This document shows, in pieces, positions 1 to 6,074 of a stretch of DNA of 8,963 nucleotides (positions within the stretch are counted from its first letter, which is position 1; each line of letters opens with the position of its first letter). The position numbers were made by a program, and so were the translations under genes. This DNA is from Planctomycetaceae bacterium (GTDB lineage Bacteria > Planctomycetota > Planctomycetia > Planctomycetales > Planctomycetaceae): contig CANJZR010000123.1 of NCBI GenBank assembly GCA_947479075.1, positions 1-8,963 on the forward strand, in the 5' to 3' direction. The notes beneath the pieces are model-generated. The model was not told where the DNA came from. It saw only the letters and a list, made by a program, of their open reading frames with translations, and did not search any database.

Positions 1-1320
1 CGGTCCGGCCAATTGCACCACGAAGGTCTGCAGGGCAGGGCTGCGCGACTTCATCATGATGCCGTAGTCGGTGTAGAGCTCAAACGGGTTGGTCGCGATC
101 GCGATATCGCCCAGTCGCAGGACATGCAGTTCCATCAGAAATGGCGAGACCGTTCCGGCCTGCTGGTTTTCGTAACGCTTGACTACGCCGCCATGCCAGT
201 AGATCAGCGTCTGCCTGCCCGACTGCTTGGCATACTCGGCGACTTTGGCCTTGGCCTGTTCATACTCCCGCAGGGAGACCTCGCGCCGTGGCAACTCCAG
301 CTTCTCGACGTGGTGCACCAGCGGGACATCCTTGAACATCTCCTGCGAAGCTCCGGCGTAGGCCTCATGCCAGGCTGTCAGGACCCGCTGTGAGATCTCC
401 TTCAGCCGGTCATGCCCGCGCAGCTTCCGCATGCGATCTTCTGCTGCTTTGCGGAACATCAGATGCGGAGACTGATCCCCAGCTGCTCCCGTCCAGCCCA
501 GCACATGCAGATCGGATCCGAACTCCGCCCGCAATGACTCCCGCACCTGATGCCAGAAGTCGGCGTTGACGTACTCGTTGCCTTCCACTTCCTGGGAAGG
601 ACAGACCACATTGACGGCCGTGGCCAGCAGTTTGCCCTCGGCATTCCAGAAGCAGAGGATCCCGACCTCATGGTCCTCGGGGCCCTCAATGCCGCGAAAG
701 GTATCGCCGTTTGTCTTCCCATACATTGCAGCTGTGCCGTCGTTGTAGGTGGCACGGCGATTGTATCCGACGACTGCATAGCTCATGCCCCAGCCGACCT
801 GGCCCGGTTGGCGTGAGTTCCACGCATTGACGATGCCCTGGGCCACCTGCCGGGCAAAGAACTGGCGGTAGTCGGTCGGCGACATCACGCCGTCCTTAGG
901 GATCTCATACATGCCTTCCAGCAGCACGGGCCCGGTGTGAGTGTGCGTCGCATTGAGGAAGATCTTCTCGACGGGAAAGCCGGGCAGCTGCTTCAACACT
1001 TCATCGCGAGTCTGCTGCAACGCCTCGTCGGGCACCGCGACGAGATCGCACGAGACCATAACCGCAATATCACCAGCTGTGCCGCCACTTCCTTTGCTCT
1101 CCAGAGCGATCACCGAAGCGGATAGCGGACTCTCGACACCTTTCGAGATGCGGGTCTGCATTTGTCCCCAGAGGGCGATGGGCTGATCGGGAGTAATGCT
1201 GACCGTGGCCCCGCCAACGAGCAGCTCACCCGCGCCACAAGTCGCCGCGCTGCAAGCCAGCAGCAAAAGAGGCAGCGACCAACCACTGAAAACCGCAAGA
1301 CGACACGACGCTAAATGCAT
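1..1320 (-). CDS. Neutral/alkaline ceramidase-like secreted protein (C-terminus outside window)
   Basis: The reading frame runs open from an ATG at 1320 to the left edge, giving 440 residues with no stop, so the C-terminus is missing. The N-terminus is a hydrophobic export signal (about residues 8-26). LLAC ending at Cys23 could be a lipobox, but cleavage near Ala30-Gly31 is equally plausible. The mature part starts with a GGATVSITP stretch typical of the neutral ceramidase N-terminal family (PF04734 type). Family landmarks seen: NATHTHTGP (123-131; His126/His128 as zinc-site histidines), GDQSP (281-285; Ser284 at the place of the catalytic serine of the GDxSP motif) and NPFELY (411-416; Glu414 as candidate metal ligand). 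Known ceramidases hydrolyse the amide bond of ceramide; the true substrate here is unknown. Cys240 sits where the family usually has a His-Pro histidine. The final visible residues, VVQLAGP, resemble the segment before the family's LANGxxGY region. No strong Shine-Dalgarno precedes the start. It lies 121 bases downstream of the barrel gene on the same strand. Confidence 0.85.
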   Translation of the reverse strand, partial: MHLASCRLAVFSGWSLPLLLLACSAATCGAGELLVGGATVSITPDQPIALWGQMQTRISKGVESPLSASVIALESKGSGGTAGDIAVMVSCDLVAVPDEALQQTRDEVLKQLPGFPVEKIFLNATHTHTGPVLLEGMYEIPKDGVMSPTDYRQFFARQVAQGIVNAWNSRQPGQVGWGMSYAVVGYNRRATYNDGTAAMYGKTNGDTFRGIEGPEDHEVGILCFWNAEGKLLATAVNVVCPSQEVEGNEYVNADFWHQVRESLRAEFGSDLHVLGWTGAAGDQSPHLMFRKAAEDRMRKLRGHDRLKEISQRVLTAWHEAYAGASQEMFKDVPLVHHVEKLELPRREVSLREYEQAKAKVAEYAKQSGRQTLIYWHGGVVKRYENQQAGTVSPFLMELHVLRLGDIAIATNPFELYTDYGIMMKSRSPALQTFVVQLAGP

Positions 1321-1441
1321 GTTGCACTCGGGAGGGTAAAAGCCTGGAGACAATCAGTTCGACTGATCGTAACCAGATCCCCTCCGGAATTCCCATGCAA
1401 CGGACTGCGACACACGACGCACCTGGCCAGCAGCTCGCTTG
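1321..1441 (-). other. Intergenic gap between barrel gene and ceramidase-like gene, with short palindrome
   Basis: A 121-base gap between two genes on the same strand. It contains a perfect inverted repeat, ATCAGT-TCG-ACTGAT, at 1353-1367 (6-base arms, 3-base centre). There is no T-run after it on the minus strand, so it is a poor intrinsic terminator. It could be a small operator or chance. I could not identify a convincing promoter for the ceramidase-like gene, so co-transcription with the barrel gene remains possible. Confidence 0.4.
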
Positions 1442-2611
1442 TTAGAACCGAACACCAATTCGAGTAATAAACCCGGTGTCGATATTGAAGTTCCCGCCGT
1501 ACTGGGCGAATTTCACCTTACGATCGAAGACCCAGCCACCTTCCCAGAAAGTCGTGAACTTCGGTGTTTCCCACCGGAGTCCACCCACAAGTCGCCAGTC
1601 CGAAAACTGGACTTCGGTCTGGGAATTCGGAGGATTCAAAGAATCGATCTGATAGGCTTCGACGTGATACTCACCCATCGCGTAGGCCCAGGTCGGAATA
1701 CCAAGCGGGGCCCCGAGAAATGCACTGATCCGTGACTTCGGGAAGACGAGACGGAATTCCCAATAATCGTTCGGCGTCCACACCACACCGGCGTTTGGAA
1801 GCACGATCTTGTCGACTCGGTCCCAGTAGCTGACCCCCAACACCCACATCACCTGGGGCGACATCTGCCACAGAGCGGCCACCTGACCATCGAACAGGTA
1901 GGACTGGCTGTTCACCGGCCCCCCGAAGTCAGTCGCCAGCCACGGCTCGATGCTGGCCTCCAGCCCCCAACCGTAGGTCATCGGCGTGGCCAGCTTGAGC
2001 CCCAATCCAAAGCGGTGCACGTTGCCGGGCAGGCTGCTGTTCGTCAGGTTCCCGATCGGCCCACTCAGGAAGCGCCCCCCGTAGTCAAAACTGGGAGTAA
2101 AGACCCAGTTTCCTGGCATCAGGATGGGGTAGTCCTTGTTGAGATCGACCCCTTGAACCTGGAAATTGCCAATCGCCGGGTTACTCGTCGCCGAGCTGGA
2201 GATATAGAAGTAGTCGAGCCGGTCTGTCCATTGATTGAAGCGATACGGCTGAGGCCCATTCAGCCCGCCCCCGGGAGTTGTGCCGTACGGATTGAGGGCG
2301 TTGCCATTGCCCGTCGACCACGGATCATACGGGACTGGTTCCGGGTAGCTTTGCTGGTAAGGAACGCCTCCACTCACATTCTGGTCCATGAGGACCGAGT
2401 TCGGAGCATATGCTGGCGGCTGGTAAACGGTCGTCGACTCGACGGGCGGCATCAAAACCGGTCCGGGATTCTGACCACGGACAACGACTTCGTCGGCATC
2501 GACCTCAAGAGCCTGCTCAAACACAGAGATTCGCGGTGGGCTCAACTCCGCCTGGGCAACGGTCGAGGCGAACAGAACTGCACCCAAGCAGACGAAAAAC
2601 GAGGTTTTCAC
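1442..2611 (-). CDS. Outer-membrane beta-barrel protein, planctomycete type
   Basis: 389 residues. A Sec signal peptide is clear: Lys2, a hydrophobic core at about 5-18, then AQA ending at residue 21 with cleavage before Glu22. Residues about 40-120 form a low-complexity linker rich in Pro, Gly, Tyr and Asn. From about 125 to the end the pattern is alternating polar and aromatic residues with strand-turn-strand character, and the protein ends in Arg-Phe. A terminal Phe is the usual recognition signal for the outer-membrane insertion machinery. The overall look resembles the uncharacterised barrel families of planctomycetes (DUF6268-like), but I assign that from memory only. The start is GTG, preceded by an AGGGA ribosome site at 2618-2622, 6 bases upstream; no better in-frame ATG exists. 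Likely role: porin or surface protein of unknown substrate. It is divergent from the sigma factor gene and may be under envelope-stress control, which is inference. Confidence 0.8.
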   Translation of the reverse strand: MKTSFFVCLGAVLFASTVAQAELSPPRISVFEQALEVDADEVVVRGQNPGPVLMPPVESTTVYQPPAYAPNSVLMDQNVSGGVPYQQSYPEPVPYDPWSTGNGNALNPYGTTPGGGLNGPQPYRFNQWTDRLDYFYISSSATSNPAIGNFQVQGVDLNKDYPILMPGNWVFTPSFDYGGRFLSGPIGNLTNSSLPGNVHRFGLGLKLATPMTYGWGLEASIEPWLATDFGGPVNSQSYLFDGQVAALWQMSPQVMWVLGVSYWDRVDKIVLPNAGVVWTPNDYWEFRLVFPKSRISAFLGAPLGIPTWAYAMGEYHVEAYQIDSLNPPNSQTEVQFSDWRLVGGLRWETPKFTTFWEGGWVFDRKVKFAQYGGNFNIDTGFITRIGVRF

Positions 2612-2617
2612 AAGACA

Positions 2618-2622
2618 TCCCT
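2618..2622 (-). promoter_or_regulatory. Ribosome binding site of barrel gene
   Basis: AGGGA on the minus strand, 6 bases before the GTG start at 2611. It supports the GTG as the true start, placed directly before an intact signal peptide. Confidence 0.6.
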
Positions 2623-2674
2623 GTCATCGAGGGGGAATGCGAAAAGGGCCACACGCGTAGCCACTCCGGCGACT

Positions 2675-2705
2675 CCTGCCGCCCCGTCCTGGGGCGAACG
2701 GCAGG
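2675..2705 (-). promoter_or_regulatory. Hairpin in presumed 5' leader of barrel gene
   Basis: Outer arms CCTGCCG (2675-2681) and CGGCAGG (2699-2705) pair fully. Inside, CCCC (2682-2685) pairs with GGGG (2691-2694), with a 5-base loop and a 4-base one-sided bulge (2695-2698). The GC content makes it stable. It lies 64-94 bases upstream of the barrel start. No T-run follows on either strand, so it is not a standard terminator. It may be an mRNA 5' stabilising structure or an operator. Confidence 0.5.
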
Positions 2706-2734
2706 ATTTACCGAAAAATGGCGAGATAGGTCAA
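2705..2734 (-). promoter_or_regulatory. Candidate sigma70-like promoter for barrel gene
   Basis: On the minus strand, TTGACC (2734-2729) is followed after 18 bases by TAAATC (2710-2705). The -35 box is good and the -10 box is weak. Transcription would start near 2698, inside the hairpin at 2675-2705. Tentative. Confidence 0.25.
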
Positions 2735-2812
2735 TCTCAATCAGATTTTGGGAATTGTGAGAATGTGGGAGTTCTCGATGGGCTATGGCCGTGCGAGCCT
2801 CGCTGGAAGATC

Positions 2813-2840
2813 GAAACGCTGCAGAGAAAGACTGCGTTTC
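2813..2840. repeat. Inverted repeat GAAACGC/GCGTTTC
   Basis: Perfect 7-base arms at 2813-2819 and 2834-2840, separated by 14 bases, in the divergent control region. The geometry is compatible with a dimeric regulator site, but there is no direct evidence of binding. Confidence 0.35.
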
Positions 2841-2918
2841 CGGTCAGAAAGCCTTCCAAGACGACTGACTGCTGTGCGGAGTGCTGTTTTATTCGGCGAA
2901 CTGGCTAAACTATGGACA

Positions 2919-2940
2919 TTGCAGAGCTTGTCCCCTGCAA
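2919..2940. repeat. Inverted repeat TTGCAG/CTGCAA, operator-like
   Basis: Perfect 6-base arms at 2919-2924 and 2935-2940 with a 10-base spacer, so arm centres are about 16 bases apart. It lies 104-125 bases upstream of the sigma factor start. This could be an operator of the sigma/anti-sigma unit, or chance. Confidence 0.3.
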
Positions 2941-3035
2941 GTCGCCCGGAAACACCGGACGCTGACATTTTCCGCGGTCTTCTAACTCAAGCGAATTCCG
3001 GGGAATAAATCGACCAGGGGGGACTCTTGCCTGTT

Positions 3036-3040
3036 GAGGG
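3036..3040 (+). promoter_or_regulatory. Ribosome binding site of sigma factor gene
   Basis: GAGGG stands 3 bases before the ATG at 3044 and 6 bases before the in-frame ATG at 3047. The spacing favours the second ATG as the main start, which would remove only the first Met. Confidence 0.5.
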
Positions 3041-3043
3041 ATC

Positions 3044-3562
3044 ATGATGCAAAGGCCACTGGCGCCAGGCTTGGCGGAATTGGTCGACGAGCATTATCGA
3101 GCGGTGTTTGGCTATGCCTACCGACTCAGTGGTTCTGTCATTGAATCAGAAGACCTGACCCAGCAGACATTTATGCTGGCACAGTCCAATCTGAGTCAAT
3201 TGCGGGAACCGCGAGCTGCGAGGGGATGGCTGTACTCAATTGCCCGCAATGAGTTCCTCCGGCGGCGTCCAGTCTCATCGACAGTCACGCTGGATGACGT
3301 GTCAGAACCTTCCATGCCGGAACCTGATCCGGGCTGGCCGGAAGGAGAACTGACATCGGAGCAACTGCAGGCCGCCCTCAACGAGTTACCCATCGAGTTT
3401 CGTGTCCCCGTTGTCCTGTTCTACTTCGAGAACCTCTGCTACCGGGACATTGCCCAGCAATTGAATCTGCCTCTCGGCACGGTCATGAGCCGGCTCTCTC
3501 GAGCCAAATCACAACTGCGACGACAGCTCGAAAAACATCTGCTTGAGTCTCATCCCGGATGA
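3044..3562 (+). CDS. ECF-family RNA polymerase sigma factor
   Basis: 172 residues, the usual size for extracytoplasmic-function sigma factors. Region 2 spans about 13-77. LVDEHYRAVFGYAYRL (13-28) is region 2.1, ESEDLTQQTFMLA (34-46) is the region 2.2 core-binding helix, and GWLYSIARNEFLRRRP (61-76) is region 2.3/2.4, which contacts the -10 element. A Pro/Glu/Asp-rich linker (about 77-105) leads to region 4 (106-160), with NELPIEFRVPVVLFY and the helix-turn-helix YRDIAQQLNLPLGTVMSRLSRA in two adjoining pieces (133-154), which binds the -35 element. There is no SnoaL-like or other C-terminal extension. The next gene, 45 bases downstream, is a membrane zinc-finger anti-sigma factor, so the protein is probably held at the inner membrane until a signal arrives. 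The target promoters are not evident. An ATG at 3047 is an alternative start with better ribosome-site spacing. Confidence 0.93.
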   Translation: MMQRPLAPGLAELVDEHYRAVFGYAYRLSGSVIESEDLTQQTFMLAQSNLSQLREPRAARGWLYSIARNEFLRRRPVSSTVTLDDVSEPSMPEPDPGWPEGELTSEQLQAALNELPIEFRVPVVLFYFENLCYRDIAQQLNLPLGTVMSRLSRAKSQLRRQLEKHLLESHPG

Positions 3563-3565
3563 GCC

Positions 3566-3611
3566 CCATGGCAGTCTCGTGCTCCAACTTGAACTAGCCC
3601 AGCTGCCATGG
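3566..3611 (+). promoter_or_regulatory. Inverted repeat enclosing the anti-sigma start codon
   Basis: CCATGGCAG (3566-3574) and CTGCCATGG (3603-3611) are perfect 9-base complements with a 28-base loop. A further U-G pair (3575/3602) is possible in RNA. The right arm contains the ATG (3608-3610) of the anti-sigma gene and the bases just before it. In mRNA the hairpin would hide this start and could lower anti-sigma synthesis relative to sigma. No Shine-Dalgarno is visible for the anti-sigma gene. Confidence 0.45.
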
Positions 3612-4363
3612 ATTGCCACACCGCACGACAGATGATCGAGATGCTCCCCCCCGGGGCGCATGCCTTTCCGTCTGTCGAAGAGCAGGCTCTCCGCGATCAT
3701 CTGGCACACTGTCCACTCTGTCTCTCGGCTGCGGAAGAGGCCGGACAGTGGGACATGAGCCTGCAATCCGTCATGACGAGTGTCCCCGTGCCGGACGGTC
3801 TTCATGAACGTCTGATGTCCCAGCTCGCACAGTCAACACCGCAGGCTGCCCGAAACGCCAGCCAGTTTCCGAATCGCACTCGGAACATCCGACGAATAGC
3901 GTCCTGGGTGGCATTCTGTTTGGTGCTGGTAGCGGGCTCATTGTTCTGGCTCAGCCGGGCTCCCCGGCTGGAGTTGGCGTCCGTCGAAAATGGAGCCATA
4001 CAACAACTGCGAAACCGGCCTGACACCGGACTGGCTGCGTTCGACCAATCTTTCGCTGCGGCGGTCGCCGATTCGAAGTGGCAGAAGGTTTGCCAATCCT
4101 CCCCCTTCGGGGTCAACGTCGACAAGCGAGCGGGGCATGATCTGGCTGCGTTTCGGGTGAATATTCCGTCGCTGCGATTCCGCGGCTGGCTGGTGATGGT
4201 GCCCATTTCCCGAATCGTGGATGTCCCGGCATCGACCTACCCCGATGCGGTCCACTACGCCCAGACAGCTGCCTGGCACGATGACCGGTTTGTTTACGTC
4301 TGCCTGGCAGAGCAGGGCAGCCTCGAAGCACTGATTGCCCAGTGGAATTCCTCGGCCGCGTGA
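3608..4363 (+). CDS. Transmembrane anti-sigma factor with zinc-finger (ZAS-like) N-terminus
   Basis: 251 residues. The cytoplasmic N-terminus has HLAHCPLC, giving His31-x3-Cys35-x2-Cys38, the HxxxCxxC signature of zinc-associated anti-sigma domains; Cys3 or His4 could supply another zinc ligand. The sigma-binding part would be about residues 1-75. A basic stretch (Arg/Lys around 90-96) precedes one membrane helix at about 97-116, which fits an N-in topology with the C-terminal domain outside. That domain (about 120-251) has a weakly structured start, then IPSLRFRGWLVMVPI (186-200) and a VYVCLAEQG segment (229-237). It contains two cysteines, Cys162 and Cys232, that could form a disulfide. I do not recognise its fold, so the signal it senses is unknown. 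It directly follows the ECF sigma factor gene, which is the strongest support for the assignment. No Shine-Dalgarno is seen, and the start codon lies in an inverted repeat. Confidence 0.82.
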   Translation: MDCHTARQMIEMLPPGAHAFPSVEEQALRDHLAHCPLCLSAAEEAGQWDMSLQSVMTSVPVPDGLHERLMSQLAQSTPQAARNASQFPNRTRNIRRIASWVAFCLVLVAGSLFWLSRAPRLELASVENGAIQQLRNRPDTGLAAFDQSFAAAVADSKWQKVCQSSPFGVNVDKRAGHDLAAFRVNIPSLRFRGWLVMVPISRIVDVPASTYPDAVHYAQTAAWHDDRFVYVCLAEQGSLEALIAQWNSSAA

Positions 4364-4370
4364 CATCAAT

Positions 4371-4391
4371 GCAGCCCGCAGCACGGGCAGC
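4371..4391. terminator. Weak bidirectional hairpin between convergent genes
   Basis: In the 38-base gap between the anti-sigma stop (4363) and the Gfo-like stop (4402), GCCCG (4374-4378) pairs with CGGGC (4384-4388) around a 5-base loop. The stem extends by two further pairs past an A-A mismatch. There is no T-run on either side, so this is at best a partial or factor-assisted terminator serving both convergent genes. Confidence 0.35.
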
Positions 4392-4401
4392 AGGTCCCCC
4401 T

Positions 4402-5304
4402 TCAGCGAGCACTTTGCCACAGCTGGCAGGCGGCATGCAAATCGGCCCAGCTGGGAACGGGAACCACCCCACCCACGACGCGTCGCAAAAATAAATCGAG
4501 CAGCACCTGCTCCGCCGGTCGGTCGGCATCCAGAGATTCGTCAGCCGATTCGAGTTCTGTGCGCCAAGTGATCTTCGACTCTCCCACGAGCTGCGCCTCA
4601 CCCTTCTGGCAGCGCACAACAATCACGGGCTGTTCAGAAGTCGCATGACAACAGATCTCGGTCCGGACCGGAGTGGAGGTCGGCAAGCGGCGACCGCAAC
4701 ACATAACCAGCAGGGGCCCGCTGGCTGTCGTCTGGCGTTCAATCTGGCTCACAGAAGCCCCCAACAGCCAGCGACACCAGTCAATCACGCTGATCACCTG
4801 AGCGTCGTGCATTGTCCCCGCAGGCAGCTCAATCTTCAGGTCCAGAATCGGGCCCAGTTTGGTTGCGACGAGTTCACGCAATCGCAAAGCCGCGGGAGTC
4901 GCCCGCAACAGCGTTCCCGGGACCACCATCGCCCCCTCGGCCTCCTGATTCATCAGCGCACTTGCGACTCGGGGCAGGTCATCATCAATCGGGGACGAGA
5001 CCAGCACGGGAATCTGCAGAGAGGTGGCCAGTGAGATGGCCCATTCTCGAGGCCAACCCGACTCCAGCACGAGCAGAGCCTTCACTCCCGAACGCGCAAG
5101 CATCCGCCGCAGGCTGAAGTAGACTTGGGCTCCCGTCTCGTCGGCAATACTGCGAGCTTCGCAGGGCAGTGAGGAAAATACAGCCGTCACCTTACCACGA
5201 GTGAGAACCGAGATCGCAGCACGAAACCGGGTCTCCCAAACGGAGCCCCCGCCGACGATTCCCAGCGGAATCGTTTGATCGCGTTTCGTTGATCGAGGCG
5301 TCAT
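4402..5304 (-). CDS. Gfo/Idh/MocA-like Rossmann protein lacking the EKP motif
   Basis: 300 residues from ATG 5304. The N-terminus has IPLGIVGGGSVWETRFR (12-28), a glycine-rich beta-alpha-beta turn as in NAD(P)-dependent Gfo/Idh/MocA oxidoreductases. The Rossmann pattern continues: VTAVFSS (39-45), ADETGAQVYFSLRRML (54-69), VKALLVLES (74-82) and IPVLVSSPI (98-106). Active members carry Glu-Lys-Pro at the end of this last strand, with the Lys near the nicotinamide; here it is Ser-Ser-Pro (103-105). The later IDWCRWLLGA (164-173) and DLHAACQLWQSAR (278-290) match the second domain and C-terminal helix of the family, so the gene looks full length though shorter than the usual 330-400 residues. 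Catalysis is therefore doubtful; a binding, regulatory or diverged role is possible. It converges with the anti-sigma gene (38 bases apart) and follows the DUF4405-like gene after 204 bases, so it may have its own promoter. No clear ribosome site is visible. Confidence 0.7.
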   Translation of the reverse strand: MTPRSTKRDQTIPLGIVGGGSVWETRFRAAISVLTRGKVTAVFSSLPCEARSIADETGAQVYFSLRRMLARSGVKALLVLESGWPREWAISLATSLQIPVLVSSPIDDDLPRVASALMNQEAEGAMVVPGTLLRATPAALRLRELVATKLGPILDLKIELPAGTMHDAQVISVIDWCRWLLGASVSQIERQTTASGPLLVMCCGRRLPTSTPVRTEICCHATSEQPVIVVRCQKGEAQLVGESKITWRTELESADESLDADRPAEQVLLDLFLRRVVGGVVPVPSWADLHAACQLWQSAR

Positions 5305-5508
5305 GCCGGTCCGCCGATTCTGGCCGGGACCAGCCCGACTCGTTTATTCCCGGTGGAACATCTCGTCCCGTGACATCCGGTCGAGCCGACGCATAGTAGT
5401 GGAAGGAATCGGGTTGGGGCAATCGGGGTGGGGGAATAGATGGATGTCTCAGCATACCCGGGCGAGGAACTCCAGCATCGAGTCCCCAAGGAACGACCAA
5501 CCTCTGAA
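5305..5508. other. Intergenic gap upstream of Gfo-like gene
   Basis: 204 bases between two minus-strand genes. No gene, convincing intrinsic terminator or consensus promoter was identified. The notable content is a G-run cluster on the plus strand (5411-5434), described separately. Confidence 0.5.
5411..5434 (+). other. Putative G-quadruplex motif
   Basis: Four runs of at least three G occur with short loops: 5411-5413, 5416-5419, 5425-5428 and 5430-5434, with loops of 2, 5 and 1 bases. This fits the usual G3+N1-7 rule. It lies 107-130 bases upstream of the Gfo-like start, on the strand that is template for the minus-strand genes. The corresponding RNA from those genes would be C-rich. Confidence 0.5.
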
Positions 5509-6063
5509 TCAATGAGGCAGCTCGACAATTGCCCACTTCGCCCACAGAATTCCGCCCGCAACCAGATGGATAAACACGAACAGGATGATCACCCCGATCA
5601 TTGTGTGTGATCCATCATCTTTGGTGGCCTTCTGGTGCAACAGCCGCGTCTGGATCGTGGACACGATCCATTGCCAGTGCAGCATCACATGCAGAATGAT
5701 TCCAGCTGCGAAGACGCAAAAGGTATTGAACGCCAGATCCTGCCAGTCCGACGCAGTATGCCCCAACAGACGCCAGCGCTCACTGGCTCCCTTGGGAAAG
5801 GCAAATCGCAACACGGCCAGTTCCCAGGCAATGACCAGAAACAGAATCAGTAGTGCCGAGTCGAGCCAGAAGTTGATGAGCGTTTTATGTCGATTCCAGA
5901 ACGCCCCCCCTGTTGATCGATCCTCTGATACATCTCCGTTTTGAGGGCGCACAGGCTGGATCGATGGCAAATGGCGCTCGCCCCGCGCGGATTGAGACTC
6001 CGGGGGTACGCGCGATGGCTCCGGGGAGGAGGCGGCCTCGATGGGTTCAGAACGCTCGTCCAC
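5509..6063 (-). CDS. DUF4405-like small membrane protein with membrane histidines
   Basis: 184 residues. The first ~55 residues are hydrophilic and rich in Pro, Ser, Glu and Arg, probably disordered and cytoplasmic. Three membrane helices follow: about 61-80 (after NFWLD), 105-128 and 154-176. The order of NFWLD, a GHTASDW turn (101-107), then HVMLHWQW (125-132) resembles DUF4405, a cytochrome b561-like family. His125 and His129 in helix 2 and His166 in helix 3 could bind haem, but this is inference. The start is GTG (6061-6063), with GAGGA at 6070-6074 placed 6 bases before it; no internal in-frame ATG precedes the first helix. It begins 9 bases after the SafE-like stop, so the two are co-transcribed. 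Its role in oxidase assembly or electron transfer is suggested only by its neighbours. Confidence 0.72.
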   Translation of the reverse strand: MDERSEPIEAASSPEPSRVPPESQSARGERHLPSIQPVRPQNGDVSEDRSTGGAFWNRHKTLINFWLDSALLILFLVIAWELAVLRFAFPKGASERWRLLGHTASDWQDLAFNTFCVFAAGIILHVMLHWQWIVSTIQTRLLHQKATKDDGSHTMIGVIILFVFIHLVAGGILWAKWAIVELPH

Positions 6064-6069
6064 AACTCT

Positions 6070-6074
6070 TCCTC
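6070..6074 (-). promoter_or_regulatory. Ribosome binding site of DUF4405-like gene
   Basis: GAGGA on the minus strand, 6 bases before the GTG at 6063 and overlapping the stop codon of the preceding gene. It decides the GTG start and suggests translational coupling. Confidence 0.6.

Larger units (their letters stand above)
2612..3043. promoter_or_regulatory. Divergent regulatory region with several inverted repeats
   Basis: 432 bases between the minus-strand barrel gene and the plus-strand sigma factor gene. No convincing gene is seen in it; the reading frames crossing it are short or extend antisense into the barrel gene. It must hold the promoters of both units. It carries a strong imperfect hairpin (2675-2705), a dyad with 7-base arms (GAAACGC/GCGTTTC, 2813-2840) and a dyad with 6-base arms (TTGCAG/CTGCAA, 2919-2940). 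Locally it is more AT-rich around 2705-2770. I could not identify a clear promoter for the sigma factor gene. Confidence 0.55.

Noticed and set aside
459..779. 106-codon open frame on the minus strand
   Set aside because: It is in another frame inside the ceramidase-like gene, which has clear family motifs across this stretch.
1353..1367. ATCAGT-TCG-ACTGAT palindrome as terminator of the barrel gene
   Set aside because: The arms are only 6 bases and AT-balanced, with no T-run after them on the minus strand, so an intrinsic terminator is not supported.
2015..2908. 297-codon open frame on the plus strand
   Set aside because: It is antisense to the barrel gene over most of its length and runs on into the regulatory region. 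It has no ribosome site and its protein is Arg/Pro-rich with no domain character, while the opposite frame has a signal peptide and a barrel pattern.
2748..3008. 86-codon open frame in the divergent control region
   Set aside because: No ribosome site, no domain, and basic shadow-like composition. It overlaps several dyads in the likely promoter area.
3568..3597. Nine-codon open frame between sigma and anti-sigma genes
   Set aside because: It has an ATG inside the left arm of the inverted repeat and a TAG stop, but no ribosome site and no distinctive content. It is too short to support as a leader peptide without conservation.
5495..5516. CCTC/GAGG hairpin across the DUF4405-like stop codon
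   Set aside because: A four-base stem with a nine-base loop is expected by chance, and no T-run follows.
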